From Valencia hispanica (taxonomy: Eukaryota > Chordata > Actinopteri > Cyprinodontiformes > Valenciidae): 64,000 nucleotides of DNA. This document shows, in pieces, positions 31,207-42,721 of this stretch. The position numbers were made by a program, and so were the translations under genes. The stretch's first letter is position 1; every line of letters begins with the position of its first letter. The notes beneath the pieces were generated by a model. It ran no database searches. It was given only the letters and a program-made list of their open reading frames with translations, and was not told the origin of the DNA. Location: contig OY747702.1 of the NCBI GenBank assembly GCA_963556495.2, positions 4,090,501 through 4,154,500 on the forward strand, written 5' to 3'.

Positions 31207-32040
31207 TAGAGCTGTAATCGGCCCTTAAAAGTTGGGCCTGACCCGGCCCAAGCCCGAGAGAATTCAGCCCGAGCCCGACGAGTATATTTTGATTGACAGC
31301 TTGTTAAAGCCCGAACCCGATTACAGCCCGACATTATTCAAACGTCACACATTAGTGTTTCCGCTAGAAAAAAATGGCACCGGACAACGTGACCGGCAGA
31401 TTTTCAATTTAGTGGACATTTTACTTTTTATAGGGTGACCATAGCCTGAAAACCCAAAAAGAGGACCTTGGCAGTGGCTGAGAGAATAGTAAGATCCTCA
31501 GCTTTAACTGCTTCTGATGCGCAAAAGTCTGTCTCGCCTGCATGTGTTTCTGTGTGCGCTCTTGACCCCTTGCTCTAGATTTCAGGAGATTTTATCTGAC
31601 TTGTGGGCATCTGCTATATAAATGCAGGAGACTTCTGCAACTTGGGATGTCTGGAAATAAAGCATTTGCACTTCAGCATTTTCTGTCTGAGAGCGCAATG
31701 CAGCAGTCAGAGCATGTTTTCTGTTTTGATCTGAAAGAAGGAGTGGCCTGATGCCTGGGTCTTTCACATCATGACGCATGCGGTGTGCATGCAACATCTT
31801 GACAGGTAGATCGGAACATTAGTGGCCCAGTGCAACGGTTTGTTATAAATATTCTTGGTCTGTAAAACTGAGCAAAACCTGGATATTTTCGGGAACACCA
31901 TTAGTTTGCGCTAATGAGATGATCAGCTGACCGCTAAAACCCGAGCCCGGCCCGAGCCCGTGAACAATGATAGAAATTAAGCCCGAACCTGGCCCAACCC
32001 ATCGGCTCCCGACGGGTTTGGACAAAGATCTTCAGTTCTA
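31207..32040. mobile_element. MITE-like element with GCCCGA repeats, truncating the Ginger integrase
   Basis: Ends TAGAGCTG (31207) and CAGTTCTA (to 32040; complement TAGAACTG) form a 7-of-8 inverted repeat. Both subterminal regions are full of GCCCGA/GACCCG motifs (about 31217-31330 and 31930-32020). An 8-bp target duplication is not evident. Open frames inside are short and family-less. Related GACCCG-rich sequence occurs at about 36460-36545. Confidence 0.55.
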
Positions 32041-33947
32041 CTTTCCATCCATTGAGGGTGAAAATTGCCAGGCTTGTTAATTAGACTAATTGTTTGCCAG
32101 ATTGCTTTGTGCATTGTCTGTGTCCTTTACATCAGTGTGCACCTACATTGTTGATGCCTTTTCTGTATCAGGATGACAGACAGCAGGATGGGCTTCAAGC
32201 CTCTAACACAAGAATGATACCAATGGAACAAATATGACCACTATAGAGCTAATACATGGATTTAATTAACCTGTAGTGGAAACAGAGACCATTACCCATC
32301 TGCAACGAATGAGAGATAGAAATACAGTACATAAATATGTTCTATAGCATTTCTTCCATATCTGGAATATAGTAATTTATTTGCTAAGTGTGACTGCATT
32401 TCTGAAATCCGATCTGGATTAAGTAGTGGCAGTCGTGGTTCAAAACAGGGTTCGCAAAGAAATGTAAAGTTAGGTAGCTATGTCACTGCCTGATCAAAAC
32501 TTTGCAAACATAAACAAGTGCATTTGAAAATGTCTAAAGCAAAAAAAAACTATATAACACGCCCATTACCAGTAGCCAATGTGAAGGTAAATACAATATT
32601 CAAAGCTCACCACAATATGCCTCGAGCCTTTATGGCATGAAACTCCAGCTGAGTGAATAGAGTCCAGATTAATTCATGATCACCTGTATCTGGTGTTTGA
32701 ACTATAACCAATTGTAACACGTGAAATGGCATTTAAAATGAATAAATCAATTTTCCCTTAGCTAAATTGTGAGAATTGGCACTTTCACCCTGCATTCTTG
32801 AAGGAAAAAACGATTATTCCATTTCTCAATAGAACCTTGTTATGTTAAAACTGAAGTGTTCTGTAAACTTGTCAATATATGCGATATAGTTACCTGTGAT
32901 ATAATGCAAAGAAATACGTTGTTCATTTAATGTAAGACACATAATTGCATTTACACTTTGAGGATGACTCATTTGGGCTGCAGACACGTCTTAGAAAGCT
33001 GCACAATTTTATAAGCTACATTCTGGTAATTGTACAATATCTGAGTTAGTTTCACTGTCAACTTGTGCAGTGTAGGCACTCTGTTTTTATATCACGTAAT
33101 GTCTGACAGTCTGTTTCAGTTAATTTATGTGAACATAGTGATGTGATTCTGATGTAAAAGTAGGCCTATATTAGAATTGTTTATTCAGTGTTGCCTCTTA
33201 TGAGTATTAGGGTTACTTGGATGAAAAGAATAAAGAAAAGCGATGTTTGAAGTGAAATGAAGAAAAAGTATCAAAAAAGAGTTGGAAAAACTGTCACACA
33301 GACCTGTGGCAGTCATGTCTTCTCTAAATGAGCAAGTAACTTTATGACAAGGAAATTCTCCCTCTTTCTATATTACGATAATATGAAAACATGCTTAGTC
33401 AGGAAAGAGATTATCCCGACACGTGTCAGATACTTGGAAACAACGCAGCGGTTTCAGCATTTCACCCTTTCTTCAAAATATAGTAACTCTATTCTCTAAA
33501 TAATTATCTAAATCTAAATTCAAAGTTACACCAAGCTCAACTCTTTTCCTCAACATTCCCAGAGTTCTTCAAATATTTTTGTCTTCATTTCATGGTTATT
33601 CTGAAACGAAGAGGAAAGCAAACTTAGGCCAAAGTGTTAGTTCTTGTTCTCCAAAAGACCCCAATTCTTTGTATCCTCTAAATTGTAAGAAATGACAGTG
33701 TTTATAAATAATTATATTTTTTTACAAGTGTTTCCGCCTCATAAGACATGTAAATATTATACAGTATGAAGGGGGAAATGAAATGAAAAATAACAATGCC
33801 AGTCTTTAACCTTTAATTTTATTTGTCATACTCTTCAACAATTATGTCGTCTTTCATGGATAAATCTGTGCATTTGGATCTGTTTTATGGCATCTTAAGA
33901 TCTACTCCGATCTTTCTCTGATGACTCTCAGGCTCTGAAAATTTTTA
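32041..33947. other. 1.9 kb without recognisable features
   Basis: The sequence is AT-rich and low in coding potential on both strands. I found no transposon ends, RNA gene or microsatellite of note. It may be decayed transposon sequence or neutral intergenic DNA. Confidence 0.45.
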
Positions 33948-34217
33948 TTAAAGAGACTTTTTCCCAACTTTGTCCCCAAAATAAACATAACAATAGCCTT
34001 CTTATTTGACCATTTATGACTCAAATATCTCCTGATGAGCATACTGACACCTCGTCACCTCACAGTGGGTGCACCTATAAGCCTGTATGCAATTTGTTCT
34101 ATTGTCTGTCGGGACGGATTTTCCCGCGCTGTCTGCGGATGTGACGTCAAGCGCGTTCATGTTAAATGTTTCAGATCACTCTGCCACAACCGCTAGTCAG
34201 CACTCGCAAACAGTTCA

Positions 34218-34439
34218 ATGGATTGTGCGAATACACAGAAGAGACCCAGGACAACTTTGACACCAACAGTAACTCCACATAAGACTAAGAAAGTTAAACC
34301 CCTGACAAGTGCCCGAAAAAGATCAAACATTGAGAGCGACCGGCGTACGAGCGCGCGCTGCGAGAGCAAGCAGAAAGGAAGACCAGTTCCGTTTTCTGGC
34401 CACAGGTGTTGTGATTGCATTTCGCATAAGATGAACTGA
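34218..34439 (+). CDS. Basic small ORF carried by the piggyBac-like element (copy A)
   Basis: The frame starts MDCANTQKRPRTTLTPTVTP, followed by HKTKKVKPLTSARKRSNIE. Copy B at 38297-38524 (minus) encodes the same first 36 residues with two changes. The run of Lys/Arg (HKTKKVKPLTSARKRS) looks like a nuclear localisation or DNA-contact segment. The homologous part ends near 34402, where the solo LTR inserted; the last 12 codons come from the LTR. No known domain is recognised. It may be the first exon of a transposon gene or a captured host exon. Confidence 0.45.
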   Translation: MDCANTQKRPRTTLTPTVTPHKTKKVKPLTSARKRSNIESDRRTSARCESKQKGRPVPFSGHRCCDCISHKMN

Positions 34440-35909
34440 ACAGACTTTGGGATGTCTGGGAGCTATTTCAAAGATGGACTGAGCAGACCACATATCCCAG
34501 CAATCCTAGCAGTGACCCGGAACACACTCCTATTGGTCCGTGACCACCCACGGTGACATTAGCGACGATATCACGGCCAAAGGGGGCTATAAGAGTAGTC
34601 ACGCCCATTTTGAATTGTTCTCCAGCTAGAAGTTCTTGGATGGACTACTGCTGAACAGAGGACATCTCACCGGTGAAGATTCTCTTTTGTCGCGCCCATT
34701 TTGAATTGTTCTCCAGCTAGAAGTTCTTGGATGGACTACTGCTGAACAGAGGACATCTCACCGGTGAAGATTCTCTTTTGTTCTGACCCGCTGGACCGGG
34801 GAAGAACTCATTTCAAAGCTTCGAAGTGCGCACCCCGTCTGCGTAACCAGGGTCCACGATATAAGAACTGTTCCAAGACAGTTCATTAGACGTCGATCCT
34901 GCAGGCCATCCAGCCTGCATTTGGGCCACACAATTCGCTCTCCTCCTAGTGGACTGGACCTCCTTCAAAGCAAAGTAGGACTGAACCGGTTCATTTATAC
35001 TAATATTGTGTCTGGGCGGAGATAAATAGAGAAAATAGAGTTTTAACGAGTTAGATCTCGTTCATTGTTGGTTTAAAGTGTTTTATAAGCGCTGTACCTG
35101 TTTGCTCAATTTTGCGTCGTCGCACGTATGTCTGAGCTGAAATTGCTGTTCCTGAGCAGATCATGCCTTTCTTTCCTTTTCCCTCCTCTCCTTTACACTC
35201 TCTCTTTCTCTCTGATCACTCCGTCGGCAGAGTCGGGCTCGGTCCGGCCTGCGTTAGCTGGTCTTAGCTGAAAAGTTTAACTCCATTGTCTTTAGTCTGT
35301 CGCTAAAGCAGAGGGCTACCACATGGACGCTTTCCCCATGTGCTTCTTTAGCCAAAGCTAGTTTTATGACTCTTTCTTAGACTCCATGTGCTGTCCTCCA
35401 TCTTGGCACAGAGCTGAGATTTATGACTTTGTCCCACAGGCTATCTGTGACTTGGGCTCCCTGGAGTGAAGGCCCCCCTCCTTTCCTGACCGGAACCTCA
35501 GCTGTCTCACTGATTTTATTACATGTTAATTGTGTTTAATGTTCACCTATTATTGTTGTCTAAGATCTGTAGTAGTTGCATTCTTTAGAATAGATGGGGT
35601 TTTCTATTTTCTAAATAAAGTCCCCTTATCTTAAAAAGAAGTTGTCCGGGATTACTTGGAGTGATGCGTACAATTAATGTCCACAGCGTAAGAACTTATT
35701 CCTTCATTTGTTTAATTATCTCAGCCTTATCAGGCTGGTAATCATAAACATAAACTGAGACTGAGATATATAAATGTTCCTGGAATCCAAAAGGATGGTG
35801 CCCCTAAACTTGGTAATTTTTACATAAAATTATTAATCTTATTAATAATTGCCCTAAGCAATTATTCATAATTATTCATAGCCAAATCCTACCTATCTGT
35901 GGCACAACA
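34407..35909 (+). mobile_element. 1.5-kb solo LTR (family D)
   Basis: It runs from TGTTGTGATTGC (34407) to GTGGCACAACA (35909) with CAGG on both sides (34403-34406 and 35910-35913), a 4-bp target duplication. A TATA box (ggggctataagag) lies at about 34585-34595 and an AATAAA (ctaaataaagtcccc) near 35615, setting the plus orientation and a very long R region of about 1 kb. A 91-bp tandem duplication starts at 34602, just after the TATA box. The last 200 bp match the LTR fragments at 22.2 and 23.6 kb. Confidence 0.8.
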
Positions 35910-35961
35910 CAGGTGTCAGTCGTGAGTTTCAATTTCAGAAAATTGCATATAGCCCCTTTAA

Positions 35962-36720
35962 AAACAGGTAATGTAATGCTTAATTTCTAAGCTCTGTGTC
36001 AGCGGTTTCACAGTTCTTATTTTAAAACAGTCAAAATACAATATAGAGCAATAAAATGTCTTTCTATTGAGTAAGTATTAAGATTGTAACAGATGTTTTG
36101 CGGATCGGTGAAGGGGTCCTAAAAAGCCATGCCTACAGAAACATCTGCCTCTACCAGCTGTCACCACTCAGCGTTGCCAATTTAGAAAAATTTGTAGCTA
36201 TTTAAAACAACTTTTCAAACCCCTTTAACAACATTTTTTCCAGGAAGCACCTAGCAACAAATCTAGCTACGTTTCTGACCAACCTTAGCAACTTTCTGTA
36301 GAACTTTGTTGCCGTTATCCCCTGCAGATTAGAAACCCAGCCTAATCTGCATCTGGACTATCCTTCCAGACGTTCAGAAAGGGAGTATCTGCGCATGTGC
36401 ATGAAGAGTCCTGCATCGGTACAAGTTTAACAACCCACACCTGTTAAGAGGATATTTTAATCTGACCCGGCACCTGTGGTTATCTCCCAATCAAATCCTG
36501 ACCCGTCCCTACCCACTGATTTAAAACCCGACCTGGACACGCACAGTACAGGGACTACTGTATATGTGACTATATGTTTTTTTGAAAATTCTTTCTTTTT
36601 TGCAGAGCTTGCTCCGATATCGGTCTATAGATTGCGTTAGATTTCTTTCATTGTCAATCAGTTTGACTGATGGGGTAAGAAATACCTGTCAATTTTTAAA
36701 ATGATAATGACACATTCAAT
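35962..36720. other. Unassigned sequence with a GACCCG-rich patch
   Basis: About 760 bp without coding potential. 36455-36545 contains tctgacccggcacctg, cctgacccgtccc and aacccgacctgg motifs similar to the MITE at 31207-32040, so a decayed relative may be present. Confidence 0.4.
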
Positions 36721-36724
36721 AGTA

Positions 36725-37100
36725 TTTAATTTTCATTCATCCATCCATCCATCGGGTCGCGGTAGACCCAGACTTCCTTCTCCCCAGCCACTTGGGCCAG
36801 TTCCTCGGGAGAAATCCCGAGGCGTTCCCAGGCCAGCCGAGAAACATAGTCCCTCCAGCTTGTCCTGGGTCTTCTTATGGGCCTCCTCCTCGTGAGACGT
36901 GCTTGGAACACCTCACCAGGGAGGCGTCCAGGAGGGATCCTAACAAGATGCCCGAGCCACCTTTACTGACTCCTCTCGATGTGGAGGAGCCGCGGCTCTA
37001 CTCTGAGCCCCTCCCAGATGACTGAGCTTCTCACCCTATGTCTAAGGTAAAACCCAGACACCCTGCGGAGGAAACTAATTTCAGCCGCTTGTATTCGTGA
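36725..37100 (-). pseudogene. LINE ORF C-terminal fragment
   Basis: The minus strand reads RRPIRRPRTSWRDYVSRLAW then ERLGISPEELAQVAGEKEVW, the C-terminal block of a very common fish non-LTR retrotransposon. Upstream on the same strand, at about 36920-37080, lie remains of the preceding block (cggctccgcg, cctctgtaggg-type). It ends at a (GGAT)n-like run, gatggatggatggatg, at 36738-36753. The clade is not certain from this piece. Confidence 0.65.
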
Positions 37101-37479
37101 TCTAGCTCTTTCCTTTTCATTTTCATTTATTTTAATCAATATTAAACCCGAACAAGCTGAACAAGCTCTGCTGCCAAACTGCTGACTATAAGTGCCACTT
37201 CTCTCTGAACGAGGAAAGAAAAACACATTGGAAAATAATGAACACTTGAATGCAGTCATGGAATATTTATTTAACCAAACAAATATGCTTGCTTACTTTC
37301 TGCATTTTATTTATTATTTCTACAGTTCTCAAGTGACCTGTGAAAAAGATTTTATTGTTTTACAGAAGACCTTTAGAGACAAGTAGTTCATACTAAATTG
37401 AGCTAAAGTTTATTTATTTATTTATTTATTTATTTTATTGGCGCTTAATATTTTACCCACAGTTTTTCTTAAGGTTTCC
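37101..37479. other. Spacer with a (TTTA)n microsatellite
   Basis: There is no coding sequence. A tetranucleotide run, tttatttatttatttatttattt, occupies about 37410-37436. Confidence 0.5.
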
Positions 37480-38270
37480 CTGTCATTGTGTCTGATCTGA
37501 CTCAGATTGTTAACTCATCCTTCCTGTCAGTTGTCTTCCCCCAGGCTTTAAAAGCAACAGTTATTAAACCACTGTTAAAGAAGATCAACGCAGAAGTACA
37601 GGCCAGTCTCTAATCTTCCATTCATCAGTAAGATTTTTGGAAAAAGCTGTGTTTTTGAATCGCTTTCTAACAATGGCCAACTGTTTTGATATTTTCAGTC
37701 TGGTTTCTTTGCTCACCACTGTACTGAAATTCTGCTCGTCAAAGTTTTCAATGACATTCCAGTAAATACACACTGTAGTCGAACTAATTTGCTGGTTCTT
37801 TTTGACCTCAGTGCAGCATTTGACACTGTTGATTATGATATATTATTGGAATTACTGGAGAGCTGGGTAAAACTCTCTGGTACAATACTTGGCTGGTTTG
37901 TGTCTTACCTAAAGAACAGGAACTTCTTTGTGTCAATAGGCAATTCTTCAGCAGAACAGACAGAAATTACATGTGGGGTGCCCCAGAGCTCCATCGTGGG
38001 GCCCCTCCTATTTATTATCTACATGCTCCCACTAACCTAGATTATAACAAACCAATAAAATTAGTTACCATAACTGTACAGATGATACTCAGATTTACAT
38101 TAGAATGTTACCAGGTGACTTTCAACTTATCCAAATCACAAGTGAATGCAGTAAGCAAATCAATGGATGGATGTGCCATAATTTTCTCCAGCTGAACAGA
38201 AACAAAACTAAAATAATTATTTTTGGACCTAAAGAGGAATGATCAAGACTCAGCACACAGCTTCAGTTAA

Positions 38271-38793
38271 AGGGGTTATATGCAATTTTCAGAAATTTAA
38301 AGTTGCGACTGACACCTGTGGGCAAGAGACGGAACTGCTCTACCTTTCTCGCAGCCCGCGCTCGTACGCCGGTCGCTCGTACGCCGGTCGCTCGTTCGCC
38401 GGTTGCTCTCAATCTTTGATCTTTTTCGGGCACTTGTCAGGGGTTTAACTTTCTTAGTCTTATGTGGAGTCACTGTTGGTGTCAAAGTTGTCCTTGGTCT
38501 CTTCTGTATATTCGCACAATCCATTCCACTGCTTGCAAGTGCTGACTAGCGGTGGTGGCAGCAGAGTGATCTGAAACATTTAACATGAACGCGCTTGATG
38601 TCACATTAGCAGACAGCGCGGGAAAATCCGACCCGACAGAAAACAGAAAAAAATAGATACAGGCTTATAGGTGCACCCACTGTGAGCTGACAAGGTGTCC
38701 GTATGCTCATAAGGAAAAAATTTGAGTCATAAAAGGTCAACTAAAAAGGCTTTTGTTATGTTTATTTTGAGGAAAAAGTTGCATATAGCCCCT
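38271..38793 (-). mobile_element. piggyBac-like MITE (copy B), complete
   Basis: 523 bp with TTAA on each side (38267-38270 and 38794-38797); the L2 sequence has one TTAA at this point in other copies. The ends AGGGGTTATATGCAATTTT and AGGGGCTATATGCAACTTTT are inverted repeats with about two mismatches. It is a colinear inverted relative of 33952-35957. It encodes a minus-strand ORF (38297-38524) whose first 36 residues match copy A. Confidence 0.82.
38297..38524 (-). CDS. Basic small ORF carried by the piggyBac-like MITE (copy B)
   Basis: 75 codons starting MDCANIQKRPRTTLTPTVTP and continuing HKTKKVKPLTSARKRSKIE. Compared with copy A, a 15-bp unit encoding DRRTS is repeated (38345-38400 on the plus strand, ctcgtacgccggtcg repeats), lengthening the basic region by ten residues. 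The frame is conserved across the length change because the unit is a multiple of three. No recognised domain. Expression is untested, so coding status is tentative. Confidence 0.4.
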   Translation of the reverse strand: MDCANIQKRPRTTLTPTVTPHKTKKVKPLTSARKRSKIESNRRTSDRRTSDRRTSAGCEKGRAVPSLAHRCQSQL

Positions 38794-39599
38794 TTAATAC
38801 AGTTAGAAACTACTGATCAGGCCTGAAATCTAGGTGTAGTAATGGACTCAGACCTGAACCACCAGAGTCACATAAAAGCAATGACAGGTCAGCCTTTCAA
38901 CACCTGAAGAATAATTCTAGGATTAAAGGACTGATGTCACAACAGGACTTCGAAAAAGTCATCCATATGTTTATCTTTAGTTGGATTGATTACTGCAACA
39001 GTGTTGTCACAGGGCTACCTAAAATGTCTATCAGACAGCTGCAGCTGATCCAGAATGCTGCTGCTCATGTCCTTACAAGAACCAGGAAAGTAGAGCACAT
39101 CACCCCAGTTCTAAAGTCCTTACACTGCCTCCCTGAAGCTCAGAGAATAGAATTCAAAATACTTTTACTAGATTCTAAATCATGCAATGGCTCAACACCA
39201 AAGTATGTTGAAGACCCCCAGACCACTCAGACCAACTACTAATCAACTACTAATCATCCCTAAAATTAAAACCAAAAATGCTGAAGCAGCTTTTAGTTTC
39301 TATGCTCCTCTTATCTGGAACAAACTCCCAGACCACTGCAAAGTTGCTGAAACACTGAGTTCCTTTAAATCATCTGTTTAGAGCTGCCTTTGAGTAAGGG
39401 ATTAATAATAGCTGGAATGTCATATGTTTTAATCTCATATGTTATGTCTCTCTAATGTTATTTTATGTTTGCATTGCTGCTTTTATTTTATTTTAACCCC
39501 TAATGATGTAAATCACCCTCAGTTGTCTTATTGTTGAAAGTGTGCTTTACAAATAAAGTTACCTTGCCTTGTCATTCCTCAATCCAAGCAGAAAATACT

Positions 39600-40560
39600 A
39601 AAGATACATAATATTATTATTTATTTATTTATTTATTAATCTTTATTTAACAAGGGGAAAAAATCCCATTGAGATTAAAAACCTTTTTTTCAAGGGAGTC
39701 CTGGCCAAGAGGCAGAAAAAACAACAACTACTCATAAGTTACATAGATAAAATTACAAACACAATTATGAAAAACAGTAGAGGAAGGCTGATTCAAGTGC
39801 TCTCAGTCTGGATTTAAAAACATTCAAAGAAATAAGATCAGTTAATTTCCATTCCTTTTGCAACTTGTTCCATGGAGCAGGAGCAGAAAAAACAAAAGCC
39901 GTTTTTCCCAACTCTGTGCGGGCAAATGCAACACAAAGGGACAAATGGTCATTTGCTCGCAAACTGTAAGAAACAACACTTCTCCGTGAGTTTAAATTAC
40001 AAATGTAGGTGGGCAATAATCCAAGCATGGCCTTATAAATAATGGTGTACCAATGTCCCAACCTCCTTGTGGACAGAGATGGCCAGAGAATACAACTCAC
40101 AATGATGGGTCAAGGCTCTAAAATTAGTAATAAACCTCATAGAGGAATGGTAAACAGTGTCAATCTTATGAAGACTTTGAGCTGGGGTATACACATACAA
40201 AATGTTCCCATAATCTAAAATAGATGATTAGCCGTTTTATGACCTCGAAAGGAAAACACAATTTATTTTGAAAGAAAAAACACAATCTATGTTAAAGTTT
40301 CTTGACAAGATTGTCTGTATGGGGTTTAAAGTTGAGGGAATCATCTAGCAAGACACCTAGGTATTTATATGTGTGAACAACCTCTATGATATTTCTTTCA
40401 AGAGTGGTCACTGAGGGCATATTTTAAGTTCCCTTCCTGGCATTCGAAAACAACATGAATTTTGACTTGTCAGAGTTCAGGACCAGATTCAACTGCAAAA
40501 GAGTTTGCTGGACTGCATTAAAAGCTCTCTGTAAAACTTTCTGAAACCCTCCCGGAGTCC
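39600..40560 (-). pseudogene. LINE (Rex1/CR1-like group) RT C-terminal half and 3' end
   Basis: The minus strand has LNLVLNSDKSKFMLFSNARK (about 40430-40490), NIIEVVHTYKYLGVLLDDSL (about 40330-40400), then an open frame at 39765-40100 with RRLGHWYTIIYKAMLGLLP and FVFSAPAPWNKLQKEWKL. The 3' UTR includes ggccaggactcccttgaaaa and tttttaatctcaatgggatt and ends ...ttgttaaataaagattaataaat, a common fish LINE tail. Stops and frameshifts between the blocks show it is dead. Confidence 0.75.
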
Positions 40561-40619
40561 TGGCTTGGTGTTCAGGCAGAGTGAATGGGGACAGTCTGAC
40601 ACCACAAGCACAGTGCACG

Positions 40620-40815
40620 GCTTAGAAGGACAGGAGGATGCTAACGGCGCATGTGGGGTCTGTGTGACCCCAACGGCACAGTTCATTGGTTGGAAGGACA
40701 GGAGGGTCCATGTGACCCCACCAGGACAGCGGAAGGGATAGCTGTAAATACAAACCGGAGGATGCAAACATTGTGGGGTCCGTGTGACCCCACCAGGAGA
40801 GCGGAAGGGTTACAA
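40620..40815. repeat. Degenerate minisatellite with GTGTGACCCCA units
   Basis: Units of roughly 60-90 bp contain ggaggatg, then tggggtc(c/t)gtgtgacccca, then ccaggacagcggaagggat. Three imperfect copies are visible. Short open frames on both strands are a product of the repetition. Confidence 0.6.
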
Positions 40816-41945
40816 GGTTTACTTTCCAGAGCAATAAATGCACAGAGATTTTTGAGAATCTTAGGAGGGGAAGAGGGAGGCTTATTGGTTTGAAGACCAA
40901 GAAGAGGCCGGTTAAACATTGCAGATCCATGAGGCAAGATGGTAAGTACTGTAAGCAGTTCAGGGAGTAGTGGCCTGATCCAGAAACATTGGATTGCATT
41001 GGATGGCAGACTGGAGCTGCTTTTCCATACAAAGGCTCAAGGAGATCGCAAAGGGGAGACTCTAAGGATTACAGAAAAACACTGAGATAAGTCACTTGGA
41101 ATCATTGACGGTGGCCCATGATTCCTTGCAAGAAGGTATAGCTGTTTTGATAGTACCACTGTTGGTTGACAGATTAAATGACCATTCAAACAATTCTTCA
41201 TCCCACGTCTTCTACAATCATACCACTCTTGACCCAAAGAAGACAGGAAGCTCTGATTTACTCTGTCCTTTTGGTTGATGTTGCATTCAGCATTGATGGA
41301 GCTTACCTGACGGCCAACAGACTAGAAGGTGGTACAGTGTTTGACTTATATATTTTTTTGAACTATTGCAAGGCACCCACTGTCCTCAGAGAGTCAGTAG
41401 AATTGTTGTTCTGATAAAACCTAAAGTGACATAACTGGAACCTCAGCATCATGTCAGGTCTAGAGGTAATGGCAAAAGCTCATCCACCAGCTTGCTCTGT
41501 TCCACTGAATCTCCAGCTCACAGTTTCTGCTTCTCTCCGCCCACTCGCTTCGTTTTCATCCCTCTCTCAGCCTCCCTCCATCCTCTACCCCTTACGCCCT
41601 CAAGCTAATTGAGGCAGGTGGCTCCTTTTATTCTCCCTCCCCAAAGCTCTCAGCTCTGCAGTTGCCAGGCATTACGCTTTGTGTGTGCAAGTGTTTATGT
41701 GTATGTGTATGCATGTGCTTTTCTTCTTGTATTGAATCTGAATTGGCTGCTGGGGAAGGAGCCTTGGTGCACGCTGAGTACTGTGAGAGTGTGTACGTTA
41801 GTGAGTCAATGAATGTGAGAGTGAATTCCTAATGGCTCTCTTTTTATCTAGTAGTGGCCTCTCCAAATGCCACTCTGTTGGCTTCAACACGCAATTAATC
41901 TATTCAGTTTGATAAGATCTAGTGAACATTTCACAAATACTCTCT

Positions 41946-41977
<32 letters not shown>

Positions 41978-42720
41978 CACGGAGATACTGCGCTCATACA
42001 TGATTGAGAACATTGTAACCTGTGGTGAAGTGGTGGCAGGAGAGAGCGATTCAACCAGAGAGACATAAACAAAGTGAGACATAGATGTAACCACTATGGA
42101 TTCTGTCAATTATGGAGCACTGATTGTTTGGTTGACAAAGTTAACAGTCTAATAAATGTCTTCAATCTAGCGCTGATGCAGTCACAAGTCAGTGTGAAAA
42201 AAAGGTAACCTTCTGCTCTTGCCATGGCTTTGTTTATTTTCCTTTCTCAATATAATAAAGATGACTTTGTTTAGACTGCAGTCAATTAAGTTTAGTTTAC
42301 ATTTTAACACATACCTATATAAACATGTATGTTTATTTGTATATGTATTTGACCTTTAACCAGGACTTTTAATTTAATTTAATTTAAATGTGAATGGGCA
42401 TCAGTTGTTCAACATATTCCTGAAATAATTCAGTTTTCTCACAAAGTGCATTTCAGAACTGGACAACCACCAGAGGCAGTCAATCAAATCCTAAAACATA
42501 ACTTCACTTTGAAGAAAAGCTCTCCAGTGAATGAAGGTGGCTCAGGAGGTAGGAGTTTCTCCCAAAACCAGTGGGTTGCTAGTTTAAACCATTGTTGCCA
42601 ACTTTGCGAATATTCCCCCTGAGCAGTGGTGCTGCCGTGGCTCCCTCCCCCCCTCCCAGAGTGCTCACAGTCTGTGTGCTGCAGCTCTGCCCACCCAGGT
42701 CCAGCTGGAGTCAGAGCATA
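40816..42720. other. 1.9 kb without genes; CA-rich microsatellite inside
   Basis: No convincing coding frame or transposon end. A (CA)n run occupies 41945-41980 (acacacacacacgcacacac). At about 42530-42590 the sequence ggtggctcaggaggtagg recalls a tRNA-derived SINE head but lacks a convincing B box, so I do not call it. Confidence 0.45.
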
Positions 42721-42721
42721 T

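Larger units (their letters stand above)
33952..35957 (+). mobile_element. piggyBac-like non-autonomous element (copy A), split by a solo LTR
   Basis: It is flanked by TTAA (33948-33951 and 35958-35961). The right end reads ...TTGCATATAGCCCCT; the left end AGAGACTTTTTCCC has lost part of the terminal repeat compared with copy B at 38271-38793. Without the LTR (34407-35909 plus one CAGG) it measures about 500 bp. It carries a small ORF at 34218 (see separate entry). TTAA duplication with AGGGG(C/T)TATATGCAA ends points to the piggyBac superfamily or a TTAA-targeting relative. Confidence 0.7.
37480..39575 (+). mobile_element. L2-type LINE fragment, split by a piggyBac-like MITE
   Basis: RT blocks run from the AVVKPLLKK-type region (about 37555) through LFDLSAAFDTVDYDILLELL (37798-37857), LSGTILGWFVSYLKN and ITCGVPQSSIVGPLLFIIYM (37963-38022), then a YADD region with frameshift (about 38075). 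A TTAA-flanked MITE interrupts at 38271-38793. The C-terminal L2 block follows (WIDYCNSVVTGLPKMSIRQL at about 38980, [20 protein letters not shown] near 39085) and a tail ending aaataaagttaccttgccttg at about 39575. Frameshifts and stops make it non-functional. Confidence 0.85.

Noticed and set aside
31232..31438. 68-codon frame at the start of the GCCCGA-rich MITE
   Set aside because: Made of GCCCGA repeats; no counterpart frame in the similar patch near 36.5 kb.
40620..41032. Overlapping frames of 80-136 codons on both strands
   Set aside because: They follow from a degenerate minisatellite with GTGTGACCCCA units.
42530..42592. tRNA-like string ggtggctcaggaggtagg
   Set aside because: It resembles the A-box half of a tRNA-derived SINE, but the B box and tail are not convincing and no fold could be supported.
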